The notes: generated by a model not told the origin, from the letters alone. A stretch of 64,000 nt of DNA from an uncultured Serinicoccus sp. (GCF_947487915.1 NZ_CANKYH010000007.1:224488-288487), one strand, 5' to 3'. Counted from the stretch's first letter, positions 44,377 through 53,832 are shown. Numbers and translations: made by a program.

Positions 44377-45066
44377 ATGACGATCCGCGCGCTGCTGGCA
44401 GATGACCACCCGGTGGTGCGGAGTGGGCTGCGAGCTCTGCTGTCGACGATCGAGGGGATCGAGCTGGTCGGTGAGGCCGCGGACGGTGAGCAGGCGGTTC
44501 GTGAGACCCAGCTGCTGCGCCCCGACGTAGTGCTCATGGACATCCGGATGCCCGGCAGCGGCGGGATCGAGGCCATCCGACGCATCCGCACGGCCGTCCC
44601 CGGGACCGCGGTCCTGGTCCTCACGATGTACGACGACGACGCCACCGTGCTCACCGCGATGCAGGCCGGGGCGCGAGGCTATCTGCTCAAAGGTGCCGAG
44701 CAGGAAGAGATCGTCAGCGCCATCCGCGCCGTGGTCGCTGGTCAGGCCGTCTTCGGACCAGGGGTAGCCGCTCGGGTCCTGGACCTGTTCGCCACCAGGG
44801 TCCCGGACGAAGCCCCCGCCGCCATGCCGTTCCCAGGGCTGACGGACCGGGAACGTCACGTCCTCGGGCTCCTCGCCGACGGCAGGCGGACCTCCGAGAT
44901 CGCCCGCGAGCTGTTCCTCTCGCCCAAGACGGTGAGCAACAACCTCACCGGCATCTTCGCCAAGCTGCAGGTCACCGACCGGGCGGCCGCGATGATCCTC
45001 GCGCGCGGGGCGGGTCTCGGGGGCGGCCCGGATCGGCCAGGCGACGGGCCAGGCCCACGATGCTGA
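44377..45066 (+). CDS. NarL/LuxR-type response regulator
   Basis: 229-residue response regulator. Receiver domain 3-120 with the acidic pair in LLADDHP, phospho-acceptor Asp55 in VVLMDIRMP and Lys in GYLLKGAE. A LuxR helix-turn-helix follows at about 160-210 (LTDRERHVLGLLADGRRTSEIARELFLSPKTVSNNLTGIF). The tail is Gly/Pro rich. It precedes and overlaps its kinase gene by seven bases, so the pair is a unit. Likely targets are the divergent small membrane genes. Confidence 0.92.
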   Translation: MTIRALLADDHPVVRSGLRALLSTIEGIELVGEAADGEQAVRETQLLRPDVVLMDIRMPGSGGIEAIRRIRTAVPGTAVLVLTMYDDDATVLTAMQAGARGYLLKGAEQEEIVSAIRAVVAGQAVFGPGVAARVLDLFATRVPDEAPAAMPFPGLTDRERHVLGLLADGRRTSEIARELFLSPKTVSNNLTGIFAKLQVTDRAAAMILARGAGLGGGPDRPGDGPGPRC

Positions 45067-46823
45067 GCGCCAGCCTCGCGGCACTGGCCGCGGTGGCGCT
45101 GTCGTGCCTTCTGGGCGGGATCGCGCTGCTGCTGGCTCGCCAGGCTCCGATCTGCGGCGGACTCCTGGTCTGCGCAGGAGCAGCCGGCCTGGTCGGAGTG
45201 TTACTGGCCCCTTCCGGCGGGACCACCTTGGCCCGCGCTCTTCTCGTGACGGGGGGAGCCGGGCTGCTGCCGTTGGCGCTGATGACCTACCCCCGGGCGC
45301 GTTGGCGCCATCCCGTGGACGTCCTGGCCCTGGGCATCATCATGGTGGCCGGCGCAGCAGCGGTGACCCGGGCCACCGACCTCTCCGCAGTGGGCTCGCT
45401 CGGCATCCTCATCGTCGGCACCCTGCTGGCCCACACCTGGTGGCGACTAGAGCGCATCTCAGGCGACGAACGTCGAGCGGTGCAGTGGATGGCCCTCGCG
45501 GTCGGCACCTCAGCGCTGACCGGCGCCATTCTCGGTTTCGCGTGGGAGGGGTACCTCGTGAGCAGGCTCGCGGTCGGTCTGCTTGTCGTGATCGGACCGG
45601 CGCTCTACCTCGGGGTGATGGCACCACAGGTCGTCGACGTGCGAGGGGCCGTGGTCGGCGCCGTCGTGACCGCCCTGGCGGTCCTTGGCTACACAGCAAT
45701 CTTCGTCACCCTCGCCACCCTGCTCGAACTCACGGCCGGAGTGCAACCGCAGGTGGGAGCGCTGGCGCTCGTGGGCGCGCTGGCGGCGCTGACGTTGCAT
45801 CCGCTGCAGGTGCTTCTTCGTGGCGTGGTCGACCGGCTCCTCTTCGGTGTCCGGCCCGACCCGTTCCTGGCCGCGCACGAGGTGGTAGGCCACATCGGGG
45901 ACGACCCGGTGCTCGCCCTGCGCGCCATCCGTGCGGCGCTGGTGCTGCCCTACGCCTCGCTCCGTGTCAAGGGCGTCGCGCTCGTCTCCTCCGGTTCATC
46001 CACGCCGCACACGCGCACCATCGTCGTCGACCCCGACACCGAGCTCGTCGTGGGTCTTCGGGCCGGGGACCTCGCGATGACCCGGGGCGACAAGCAAGTC
46101 CTCGAGCTCGCTGCTCCGTTGCTGGCCCAGGCGCTCCAGGCCCGCGCACTCGTCGCCGACCTCCGTGCGTCCCGCGAGCAGACAGTGGCCGCCATCGCCG
46201 AGGAGCAACGACGCCTGCGGCGGGACCTGCACGACGGACTCGGTCCCCGGCTGTCGGGTATCGCGTTCACCTGCGACGCTGCCCGAAACCTGATGCACGT
46301 GGATCCCGAAGGAGCCGAGGCCCTGCTCCGAGCCGTACGCGCCGAGACGGCCACCGCGATCGAGGACATCCGTGGACTGGTCTACGCGATGCGGCCACCT
46401 GCGCTGGACGAGCTGGGACTGGTCGGCGCTCTGCGCCAGCGAGCTGTCGGCCTGCGCACCGTTCAAGGCGCGCCACTGACCGTCTCGATAGTCGCCACCG
46501 ACGCACTCCCGACGCTGCCCGCTGTCGTCGAGGTAGCCGCATACCGGATAGTCGTGGAGGCCCTCACCAACATCGGACGCCACACGACCAGTCCTGATGC
46601 GACAGTGTCGCTACGCTTCCACGCTTCAGCTTTGGTCGTCTCGGTTTGCGACAAGGGCGGAACGCTGGTGGGGCCGGCCCATCCCGTCCACGCCCCTCCC
46701 GGGCCGTGGACGGCGGGGATCGGGCTCTCATCCATGCGCGAGCGGGCCACCGAACTCGGCGGCACACTCGCCGCCGGCCCCTCCTCCTCCGGCGGACAGG
46801 TCAAGGCCGTGCTGCCCGTGTGA
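45060..46823 (+). CDS. two-component sensor histidine kinase (NarX/HPK7-like), multi-helix sensor
   Basis: 587-residue membrane kinase. About eight to nine N-terminal helices to residue 265, a linker GAF-like region to about 375, then the HisKA_3 dimerisation helix with His391 in LRRDLHDGLGPRL, and a HATPase_c domain from about 470 (YRIVVEALTNIGRH as N box, GIGLSSMRERATELGG as G box). It should phosphorylate the regulator encoded just before. The signal is unknown; many membrane helices without a large outer domain suggest membrane stress or an envelope-active compound. Confidence 0.9.
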   Translation: MLSASLAALAAVALSCLLGGIALLLARQAPICGGLLVCAGAAGLVGVLLAPSGGTTLARALLVTGGAGLLPLALMTYPRARWRHPVDVLALGIIMVAGAAAVTRATDLSAVGSLGILIVGTLLAHTWWRLERISGDERRAVQWMALAVGTSALTGAILGFAWEGYLVSRLAVGLLVVIGPALYLGVMAPQVVDVRGAVVGAVVTALAVLGYTAIFVTLATLLELTAGVQPQVGALALVGALAALTLHPLQVLLRGVVDRLLFGVRPDPFLAAHEVVGHIGDDPVLALRAIRAALVLPYASLRVKGVALVSSGSSTPHTRTIVVDPDTELVVGLRAGDLAMTRGDKQVLELAAPLLAQALQARALVADLRASREQTVAAIAEEQRRLRRDLHDGLGPRLSGIAFTCDAARNLMHVDPEGAEALLRAVRAETATAIEDIRGLVYAMRPPALDELGLVGALRQRAVGLRTVQGAPLTVSIVATDALPTLPAVVEVAAYRIVVEALTNIGRHTTSPDATVSLRFHASALVVSVCDKGGTLVGPAHPVHAPPGPWTAGIGLSSMRERATELGGTLAAGPSSSGGQVKAVLPV

Positions 46824-46836
46824 CCTGTCGTCCGTC

Positions 46837-47724
46837 TCACTCGGGCTCTCCAAGCGACTCACCACTGTCGCCTGATCGTGCAGCAGTCCCCGAAGAGCGC
46901 TTCATGGTGATGAGGACGGCCGCGGCCCCTGCCCACCAGGCGATCGCGGTCAGTGTCCCCAACCGGGCCTGGTCGGCTCCGTCGAACAGTTGGCTGGCGT
47001 AGCTACCGCCGACGGCGTTGTTGGTGGCGTGCATGATCATCACCACCAGGACGCTTTCACGTGCGGTGTGGAACACGGCGGCGATCACCACGCTGGCGGC
47101 CACGATCGTGAGCACGTCCGTCCACAGGATCTGCCCGACCAGGAAGAGGGGTGCGTGCCAAAGAACCCACAGCACGCCGAGGACGAGGGGTCCGGTCATG
47201 GCGCCGAAGCGCTGCTCCAGTCGGGGTAGGGCGAATCCTCGGAAACCTGGCTCCTCCCAGGCACCGCCGACCCCGGGGATCAGAAGAACGAAGAGCGCGG
47301 TAGCCGGGATGGCCGTCCAGGTCGCGAGGCCGCCGTCCACCGGCTCGGCCCCCCAGGCGAGATTGGCCATGACCGCGCCGCCGCTGAACGCCAGGGGCAG
47401 CCCGATCGCGAGCAGATAGGCCCGCCTCGGGACACGCCAGGCGACCATGGAGCGAAGCAGCGTCCACACCGCGGCTCTGCCTCCCGTCAGGGCAAGCACG
47501 ACCAGCGCGGCCAGGAATGGACCGAAGCTGGCGATGGGTAGCGGAGAGGCGTCCACCGCGTACAACGCCGCGGGCCACCACGACAGCAGACACGCCAGGA
47601 CGACGAAGCTGAGCAGTGGCCGCCGTCCGATCAGCGCGGCCACTCTCCAGCGGGGCACCATCCGCTCAGAGTCGTTGCGACCCTGCTGGAGAGGGGGCTG
47701 TGCTGCAGGAGCGGTGGGGGTCAT
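46837..47724 (-). CDS. CPBP family intramembrane metalloprotease
   Basis: 295-residue protein of the Abi/CAAX-protease family, ATG 47724 behind AGGAGG. Eight or so helices. Motif 1 is GGAWEEPGFRGFALP (EExxxR), motif 2 is LWHAPLFLVG and motif 3 is MIMHATNNAVGG, giving the Glu/His set of an intramembrane protease. Roles in the family include bacteriocin self-immunity and membrane protein processing. It sits between two two-component systems on the opposite strand and may belong to the same envelope response. Confidence 0.88.
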   Translation of the reverse strand: MTPTAPAAQPPLQQGRNDSERMVPRWRVAALIGRRPLLSFVVLACLLSWWPAALYAVDASPLPIASFGPFLAALVVLALTGGRAAVWTLLRSMVAWRVPRRAYLLAIGLPLAFSGGAVMANLAWGAEPVDGGLATWTAIPATALFVLLIPGVGGAWEEPGFRGFALPRLEQRFGAMTGPLVLGVLWVLWHAPLFLVGQILWTDVLTIVAASVVIAAVFHTARESVLVVMIMHATNNAVGGSYASQLFDGADQARLGTLTAIAWWAGAAAVLITMKRSSGTAARSGDSGESLGEPE

Positions 47725-47936
47725 GGTGCCTCCTGAAACCGGGGCGCCGGAGCTCGACACCGTTCGGCTTCACTCTGGCCCGCCGACCCGCTGACCCGCG
47801 TCGGTCCGCAGGCTCGACCTCGCGTCCCGCCCTCCTCCTCGAGACCCGGGTCCTCAGCCGGATGCGCCCGTCATGCCGTTGGCCATACTGTCGTGTCAGG
47901 CGGACACATCCGGTGAGCGCCGAGAAGGGCTAGCCG

Positions 47937-49166
47937 ATGGCTGGAACCGCACCATCCAGGTCTCGGCTGACTCGACTTCTCCGGTTGGCACGCTCGACGA
48001 CGGTCTTCGACGCCGTCCTTGCGCTCGGTTGCACCCTGATCGCGGTGACCGTGCACCGATCGCACCTCGATGGGGTCGACGCGAACCGAACCTCGGATCT
48101 CGTCTCCACGGCCCTGACGGTCATCGCCGTCGCACCGCTGGCGAGTCGTCGGTCTCGCCCGCTGGCCGCTCTGGCGGCGTGCTCCATCGGGCTGCTAGGC
48201 CTGATGGCCGGAGAGTATGTCGTGGCGGTGGCACCGGTCGGGGTCCTGATCGCGTTCTACTCGGTCACGGCCTGGGGAACCGTGCGGGCAGCCCGGCACG
48301 GCCTCGTCGTCGTGGCCGCCGTCGTCGTGGCGACTGCGCTGCTGCGTCCGGTGGACCTCAGTCTTGAAGGAGTGGCGGTCAACGGCGCCCTGCTGGTCGT
48401 GGGGTTGGTGCTCGGCACCGGGGTCAAGGAACGCAGGCTCCTGCACGAGGCCCAGGTAGCGGCGGCCCTGCGAGATCTGGACCTGGAGCGGGAGCGGGCA
48501 GATCGAGCCTCCCTGGAAGAGCGGCTGCGCATCAGCAGAGAACTCCACGACGTGCTGGGACATGCCATGAGCGTGATGGTGGTGCAGGCCGGCGTCGCCC
48601 AACATCTGCTCAGCGCGCGACCGGACGAGGCCGCCGCTGCGCTGGCACGCATAGCCGACACCGGGCGATCATCCATGCACGAGCTGCGACGGCTGCTCTC
48701 GGTCATCCGCGAGGGGGACCCGTCGACGCACTCAGCTCACGGGCTGGTCGGGTTGGATGACCTCCCGGCTCTCGCCTCAGGGATGGCAGCTGCGGGACTG
48801 CCCGTAGCGCTGGATTGCAGCATCGACGGCGACGTCCCAGCCGGCATCGAACTTGCGGCATACCGCATCATCCAGGAAGCCCTGACGAACACTCTGCGTC
48901 ACGCAGGCTCGGCCACTGTCTCCGTGACCCTGCAGCGCCGGGGTGACGACCTACTGATCGACATCGTGGACGACGGCCGAGGAGGGGCGCCGTCCGTTCG
49001 CGGATCAGGCCGCGGGCTGGCCGGGATGCGGGAGCGCGTGGCCGTCTACGGCGGGGAGCTCACCACCGGCCCTCGCCGCCTCGGCGGCTACCGCGTGCAC
49101 GCGCGAATCCCGTTGAATGCCCAGCCCCATGACGCCGTTCCCTCCCAGAACGCGGTGCCGGCGTGA
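47937..49166 (+). CDS. two-component sensor histidine kinase (HPK7-like)
   Basis: 409-residue kinase. Helices in the first 165 residues in four or more segments, then a coiled linker (EAQVAAALRDLDLERERADRASLEERL), His204 in RISRELHDVLGHAMSVM, and a HATPase domain with AYRIIQEALTNTLRHA and GSGRGLAGMRERVAVYGG. It overlaps its regulator gene by four bases (GTGA). No large periplasmic sensor. Possibly envelope-stress sensing. Confidence 0.92.
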   Translation: MAGTAPSRSRLTRLLRLARSTTVFDAVLALGCTLIAVTVHRSHLDGVDANRTSDLVSTALTVIAVAPLASRRSRPLAALAACSIGLLGLMAGEYVVAVAPVGVLIAFYSVTAWGTVRAARHGLVVVAAVVVATALLRPVDLSLEGVAVNGALLVVGLVLGTGVKERRLLHEAQVAAALRDLDLERERADRASLEERLRISRELHDVLGHAMSVMVVQAGVAQHLLSARPDEAAAALARIADTGRSSMHELRRLLSVIREGDPSTHSAHGLVGLDDLPALASGMAAAGLPVALDCSIDGDVPAGIELAAYRIIQEALTNTLRHAGSATVSVTLQRRGDDLLIDIVDDGRGGAPSVRGSGRGLAGMRERVAVYGGELTTGPRRLGGYRVHARIPLNAQPHDAVPSQNAVPA

Positions 49167-49870
49167 TTCGCGTCGTCATCGCGGACGACCAGCACCTGGT
49201 CAGGGGCGGGTTCTCCCTAATCCTCAACTCCGCTGCCGACATCGAAGTGATCGCAGAAGCCGGTGATGGGGTGGAGGCCCTTGCCGCGGTCCGGCGACAT
49301 AGTCCGGACGTGGTGCTGATGGACCTGCGGATGCCCCGCATGGACGGCATCGAGGCGATCCGTCACCTCTCCGGCGCTGCGGAGACCCGCGATGTGCCCG
49401 TGCTGGTCTTGACAACGTTCGACGACGATGACGACGTCCGCCAGGCACTCCACGCCGGAGCGCGCGGATACCTGTTGAAGGACATCCGACCTGACGACCT
49501 CATCACCGCAGTACGCAGTCTTGCTTCGCGCAACGAGTTCCTCCTTGGCGGCTGGATCACGCAGCGGCTGGTCACCCAGTTCATCAGCGACACGTCAGTC
49601 GATGTCCGCACACATCTCCGGCCCACCGCATCATGGCCCATGCTGACGCCCCGGGAGCGCGATGTACTGAGCGCCGTCGCAGACGGCCGCTCGAACCGCG
49701 AGATAGCAACCGATCTGCACCTGGGCTACTCCACCGTCAAGACCCACGTCAGTCACCTGCTCGCGAAACTCGACGTACGCGACCGTGCCCAACTAGTGGC
49801 CCTGGCCCACCGCCCAGAGCACCCACCTGGCAAGTCACCGACCAGCCGCGACGCCGTACGGGAGACGTAA
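49163..49870 (+). CDS. NarL/LuxR-type response regulator
   Basis: 235-residue response regulator, GTG 49163 inside the kinase stop. Receiver: Asp8/Asp9 region IADDQH, phospho Asp54 in VVLMDLRMP, Lys in GYLLKDIRP. LuxR helix-turn-helix at about 160-210 (LTPRERDVLSAVADGRSNREIATDLHLGYSTVKTHVSHLLAKLDVRDR). Second complete NarL-type pair within 6 kb. The output genes are not evident; the neighbouring CPBP gene is a candidate. Confidence 0.92.
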   Translation: MIRVVIADDQHLVRGGFSLILNSAADIEVIAEAGDGVEALAAVRRHSPDVVLMDLRMPRMDGIEAIRHLSGAAETRDVPVLVLTTFDDDDDVRQALHAGARGYLLKDIRPDDLITAVRSLASRNEFLLGGWITQRLVTQFISDTSVDVRTHLRPTASWPMLTPRERDVLSAVADGRSNREIATDLHLGYSTVKTHVSHLLAKLDVRDRAQLVALAHRPEHPPGKSPTSRDAVRET

Positions 49871-49949
49871 CGGGAGTGCCCTCGCGAGGAACAGAACGCG
49901 AACTCCGTTGCTCACTTACACCCCGAGGAGACAAGCCTTCCTGCCCCGC

Positions 49950-50907
49950 TCACCACGCCCAGGGCTGACGAACCTCGGTCACCTGCAGCAGCATGGCCGT
50001 CGTGTCGTCGTCCTCAGGGTGCTGCCACACCTTGAGCAGGGGCCAAGCCAGGTCGGTGCGGTGCATCTCGATCACACCCCACACCGCCTCCGAGAACCCG
50101 TCCTGCCCGAGATCGAACTCGTCATCTCCCGCCGCCTGGAGCTGGTTGTAGAGCTCGACGGCCGGACCCACGCCCGCCTCCTCGAGCATCTTCGCCAGCG
50201 GCACCGTCACGGGTGGTTTCGGGGGCTCCGCCAGATCCTCACCAAGAAGCACGTCCAGCGCGGCCTTGGTGAGGCTGAAAATCGGGGCGGTGTTGCTGTT
50301 CGCCAGCACCACGACACCGACCCCACGCTCCAGCACCATCGCGAGGCTGGTGCTGAAGCCCGGGTCCTCGCACGAGTGGCTGACGGCGGCATACCCGCGG
50401 TGCTAGGCCCCCTCGACCACCCGCGGCACAGACCCAGGTGCGGGCTCGCGCCCAGGCCCACCGGCACGTCGGCACGCAAGAAGGTGCTCGTCGTCATCCC
50501 GGCCGCGTCGAGCACCCGGTCCTTGAGGTGCGCCTGTAGTCCGCCACGTCCCCCAGCCCCGACGTGTGGGACAGCAGGTGCCGGACGGTCATCGCGTCGG
50601 CTCGCGGGTCGGTCCAGTCCAGACCAGGCAGATATGCAGGAACGCTCCCGTCCAGCTGCAGCTCTCCGCCCTCGACCAGCTGCATCACCGCGGTGGCGAC
50701 GAAGGTCTTGGAGATCGAGGCGAGGTGGAACAGCGTGTCGACGGCGACCGGCTCGCCGGTGGTGCGGTTGCGCGTGCCGAACGCTCGGATGTCTAGTAGA
50801 CCGCCGTCGTGCACGAGGCCGATGGCCATCCCCGGCAGAGCCCAGGTGTCGACGACGCGCTCCGCGTACGCCCACAGCAGCGCCCCGGTCTCTGGGGTAG
50901 GTCCCAC
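49950..50907 (-). pseudogene. broken beta-lactamase-like serine hydrolase
   Basis: Remnant of a class C beta-lactamase/DD-peptidase-like gene read on the minus strand. The N-terminal part (50907 to about 50530) has the SxxK nucleophile motif in HLASISKTFVATAV and MTVRHLLSHTSGLG. The frame then jumps: LKDRVLDAAGMTTSTFLRADVPVGLG continues in another frame. A third frame with an in-frame TAG near 50405 carries YAAVSHSCEDPGFSTSLAMVLERGVGVVVLANSN to the C-terminus at 49950. The stretch between SHTSGLG and LKDRVLD is shorter than normal, so there is a deletion as well as frameshifts. Not a working enzyme. Confidence 0.8.
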
Positions 50908-51250
50908 GCGCCCACGCTACTCCCGACAACGACCGGGCGGTCCGATCTGTCCGTGGAGGAGTCGGTGACTGCAACCAGCCACGGGCTAGCGCCAGGGTCG
51001 GGGCGCATGGCAAACCACTGGACCAGCCCGCGGAAGACCTCGGCGAGACCGGCGGGGAAGAGCAGTCAACCCGCAGCCTCCACCGCTGCTGCGCCGGCAC
51101 CGCCGTCCACTCCCCTACCGTCGCTACGTCTCGACGCCCAGCACGAGCGAACCCGCCACGCTACGGTCCGCCCGGATGTCGGTGGGCTCCAGGAACTCGC
51201 GCGGCGCTCTCAGGACGGAATGGCAGGTCAGAATCCCCGGTCAAAAGGAG
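50908..51250. other. 343 bases without an assigned gene, left of the tRNA remnant
   Basis: No convincing start or family. A minus-strand frame around 50830-51060 reads EVFRGLVQWFAMRPDPG..., which looks protein-like and may be a decayed gene end, but nothing is recognisable. This appears to be native chromosome next to the integration site. Confidence 0.35.
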
Positions 51251-51293
51251 AGCTGGCGAAGGGACTCGAACCCTCAACCACCTGTTTACAAGA
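51251..51293 (-). tRNA. 3' half of a tRNA-Thr(UGU) gene, putative attachment site (attL-like)
   Basis: On the minus strand the sequence starts at the anticodon loop with CTTGTAA (anticodon UGU at 51288-51290), continues through the 3' arm of the anticodon stem (ACAGG), the variable loop, a T-arm GAGGG-TTCGAGT-CCCTT, and an acceptor 3' strand CGCCAGC followed by T. The 5' half is absent: the bases beyond the anticodon loop (51294 on) do not pair with the stem. Such 3' tRNA halves are left by integrases that recombine within the anticodon loop. Since the gene is minus-strand, the integrated DNA should be on the right. Confidence 0.75.
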
Positions 51294-51921
51294 CTCCCGG
51301 CCACAACGTCCTGACCTGGACAAACAGCCCAAAATGAGTCGTTTAGACCGTTTCGTGCATCATACGTGCATCATGACTGGCGCCTCATGGCTCGTCTTGA
51401 CCACTCCCCCGCCGACCGCCCGACGGCAGAAAGTCGTGCATACCCCACAGACGGGCACCACGACGGACAGCGGTCGAAGTTCGTCCGGTCCTCGACTCCC
51501 GCAAGCCTAGACCGCTCGCCCTTCCCGCGCCGTCCACGTCCGTGGCCGTCTCGACTTCGCGAGATCGATTGGCCACCTGGAGCGGGCGGTCGATACATCA
51601 CCCTCACGCCGATCAGCGCGCCCTCATCAGGGATATATGGGTGATCGGCCAGCGCCGAGGGTCGGTACATCGCTGTCATGCCGAGAGTCGGATGCTTCGG
51701 CAAGGGCCTGACCACGGCCGGCCACGCCGAGTAGCGGACGCTTCTGTTGAGCCCTGGATGCGGTTTCCGGCAGGGCAGTCGGTTCATAGACGAGCTAGTC
51801 CTACGTGATGTCGTAATTATCACACCCCATGACGGTTCGATGCCCTATCGCACCGCCCAAGAAGGGAGGATCGTTGGAAGTGACCGGATTCCAGAGGTCT
51901 GGTCACAGCCAAGGAGCAGTC
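51294..51921. other. 628 bases without a gene inside the putative element
   Basis: No convincing coding sequence. It holds a 10-base direct repeat CGTGCATCAT at 51354-51363 and 51365-51374, offset by 11 bases (one helical turn), 60-80 bases from the tRNA remnant, a place where integrase or excisionase arm sites are usual. An imperfect inverted repeat lies at 51600-51662: ACCCTC and CCGATCA mirrored by TGATCGG and GAGGGT. AAGGAG at 51911 starts the next gene. Confidence 0.45.
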
Positions 51922-52500
51922 ATGAGAACCCCCACCCTCCCTCGGACCTGCGTCGCGCTCGCTGCTGCGATCATGAGCGTCTCAGGCGCCACTCCCGTGG
52001 TCGCCGTCCAGGCCGACCTTCCGGTCGCGGAGGCGTTCGCACCGGGGCCGCACCATCCCGACTCTGGCCTCGTGGAGGGACTGCACATCGGACATGGATC
52101 CTGTGCCGACAGTCTGGTGGACTACGAGCGGCGTCACGTTGAGATGTTGGAAAGGGACGGCGGCGGGAGCACCGACTCTCCGGTGTGGCACCACCTCGAC
52201 GCTGGCCTCGTGGAGGGACTGCATATCGGACAGGGATTCTGTGCCGACAGTCGCCTGGAACACGAGCAGCGTCACGCTGAGATGGCCGAAACGCAGGGCC
52301 GCGGCATGGCCGACGCTCCCGTGTGGCACCACGACGGCGCGCCAGCCCCTCAACGCGACGACGCTCCGGCGTGGCACCACGAAGACGCGCCGGACCGCCA
52401 ACGCGACGACGCTCCGGCGTGGCACCCCGACGGGGCTCCGGGCGCGGGTCACGACGAAAGGCCCGCTGACCACCACGGCGCCACCGGACGTCACGGCTGA
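51922..52500 (+). CDS. secreted His-rich repeat protein, putative metal-binding
   Basis: 192 residues from ATG 51922 behind AAGGAG. Residues 1-31 are a signal peptide (MRTPTLPRTCVALAAAIMSV, then an AVQA cleavage site). The mature chain has two 46-residue repeats (about 43-88 and 89-134) sharing GLVEGLHIG-x-G-x-CADS, one Cys each, then about three 16-residue repeats of the form WHH-x-DAP...QRDDAP. About 19 of the 161 mature residues are His and many are Asp or Glu. The DNA of the 46-residue repeats is nearly identical over about 45 bases, so the duplication is recent or selected. No family recognised. Next to a zinc/cadmium exporter operon, extracellular metal capture is the natural guess. Confidence 0.75.
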   Translation: MRTPTLPRTCVALAAAIMSVSGATPVVAVQADLPVAEAFAPGPHHPDSGLVEGLHIGHGSCADSLVDYERRHVEMLERDGGGSTDSPVWHHLDAGLVEGLHIGQGFCADSRLEHEQRHAEMAETQGRGMADAPVWHHDGAPAPQRDDAPAWHHEDAPDRQRDDAPAWHPDGAPGAGHDERPADHHGATGRHG

Positions 52501-52917
52501 CCTCGCCTCCCGCCCTGACACGCTGCGCAGCGGTCAGCGCGCGCAGACGGTTCATCGACGACCGCGCCGGGGCCGCCGACCGCCGGACCCGTCACCCTCC
52601 CGCAGGGGTTAGGTTCAGGTGGTCGTGTTCCTCCGGATCACAATCCGCAGGTAGGGGCCGCCACCCTGTTGGGACCAGTTCGGCGGGGCTCTGCTTCAGA
52701 CAGCGCCCTTTGTGGCGCAAGCCATGGGGGGTAGGTCTGGTGTGCCGGCAGCCTCCCACGCGGTAGAAGAGCCACTACAAGACTGTGGGGCAAGATGTGA
52801 CTGGCCGTTAGGGGCGGGCAACACGGATCGCGTCCCGTCCGCCGGTCGAAGGTAGCACGAAGTGTTCGGGGCCCATGAAAAGGACCGTAGTGAGCGTCAC
52901 GGACTGCTCTCGCAGGG
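52501..52917. other. 417-base gap without a gene
   Basis: Between the His-rich protein gene and the converging CDF gene. No coding sequence or clear terminator was found. A short tRNA-like stretch near 52632-52650 does not fold and is not called. Confidence 0.4.
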
Positions 52918-53832
52918 TCAGGCGTGGGCGGTGTGTTCGCGATCGGCGTGGCCGGGTGGTTCGAGCTGGAAGGTGGAGTGCTCGATGCTGACATCGAAGT
53001 GGTCAGCCACGCAGTCCTGCAGGCGGGCCAGCATCTCGGCGGCGTGACCGTCGGTGAAGCACTCCTCGTCCAGGACGACGTGAGCCGTCAGCACGGGTAG
53101 GCCGGTGGCGATGGTGGAGGCATGCAGGTCGTGCACGTCCTGCACGTGCGGGACCGCCAGTACGTGAGCGCGGACGTCGTCGAGCTCCAGCCCCTTGGGG
53201 GTGGACTCCAGCAGGATGTGGCCCGCCTCGCGCAGGATGGTGATGGCGCGGGGCACGATGAGGGCGGCGATGAGCATGCCGGCGATGGCGTCGATGCGGA
53301 CCCACCCGGTGGTGGTGATGACGATCGCGCTGATGATGACGGCCACCGACCCCAGGGCGTCGTTGACGACCTCCAGGAACGCGGCGCGCATGTTGAGGTT
53401 GGCGCCGCGTCCGGAGCTGAGGACCAGCATGGAGGCGATGTTTCCGGCAAGGCCGACGATGCCGAAGATCAGCAGGCCGGTGGAGCTGACCTCGTGCGGC
53501 TCGTACAGGCGGCGGACGCCCTCGACGAAGGCATAGATCCCGACACCCAGGAGCACGGCCGCCTGCGCGCCGGCGGCGAGGACCTCCGCCCGGCGGAACC
53601 CCCAGGTCCGCTCGGCGGTCGGTGGGCGCAGCGCCAGCGACGCGGCGACCAGCGCCATGCCCAGCCCGGCAGCGTCGGTGAGCATGTGCCCGGCGTCCAC
53701 CAGCAGGGCCAGGGAGCCCGTCCACAACGCTCCGATGACCTCGGCGACCAGGATGGTCGCGGTGATCGCGAACGCGACCGCCAGCCGGCCCCGGTGGGTG
53801 GTGACGGTCCCGTGGTCGTGACCTGCGCTCAT
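52918..53832 (-). CDS. cation diffusion facilitator (CzcD/ZitB type)
   Basis: 304-residue CDF exporter moving Zn2+, Cd2+ or Co2+ out of the cytoplasm against protons. Six helices from residue 17 to about 200, His-containing N-terminus (GHDHGTVTTH), and a C-terminal cytoplasmic domain with HDLHASTIATGLPVLTAHVVLDEE. The transport site is H49xxxD53 (DAGHMLTD) and E154xxxD158 (FLEVVNDALGS): the second His of the usual HxxxD is Glu. Last gene of a three-gene operon; ATG 53832 overlaps the ATPase stop. Confidence 0.92.
   Translation of the reverse strand: MSAGHDHGTVTTHRGRLAVAFAITATILVAEVIGALWTGSLALLVDAGHMLTDAAGLGMALVAASLALRPPTAERTWGFRRAEVLAAGAQAAVLLGVGIYAFVEGVRRLYEPHEVSSTGLLIFGIVGLAGNIASMLVLSSGRGANLNMRAAFLEVVNDALGSVAVIISAIVITTTGWVRIDAIAGMLIAALIVPRAITILREAGHILLESTPKGLELDDVRAHVLAVPHVQDVHDLHASTIATGLPVLTAHVVLDEECFTDGHAAEMLARLQDCVADHFDVSIEHSTFQLEPPGHADREHTAHA

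Noticed and set aside
52632..52650. tRNA-His-like anticodon stretch
   Set aside because: Stem bases do not pair well and no T-arm or acceptor could be found.
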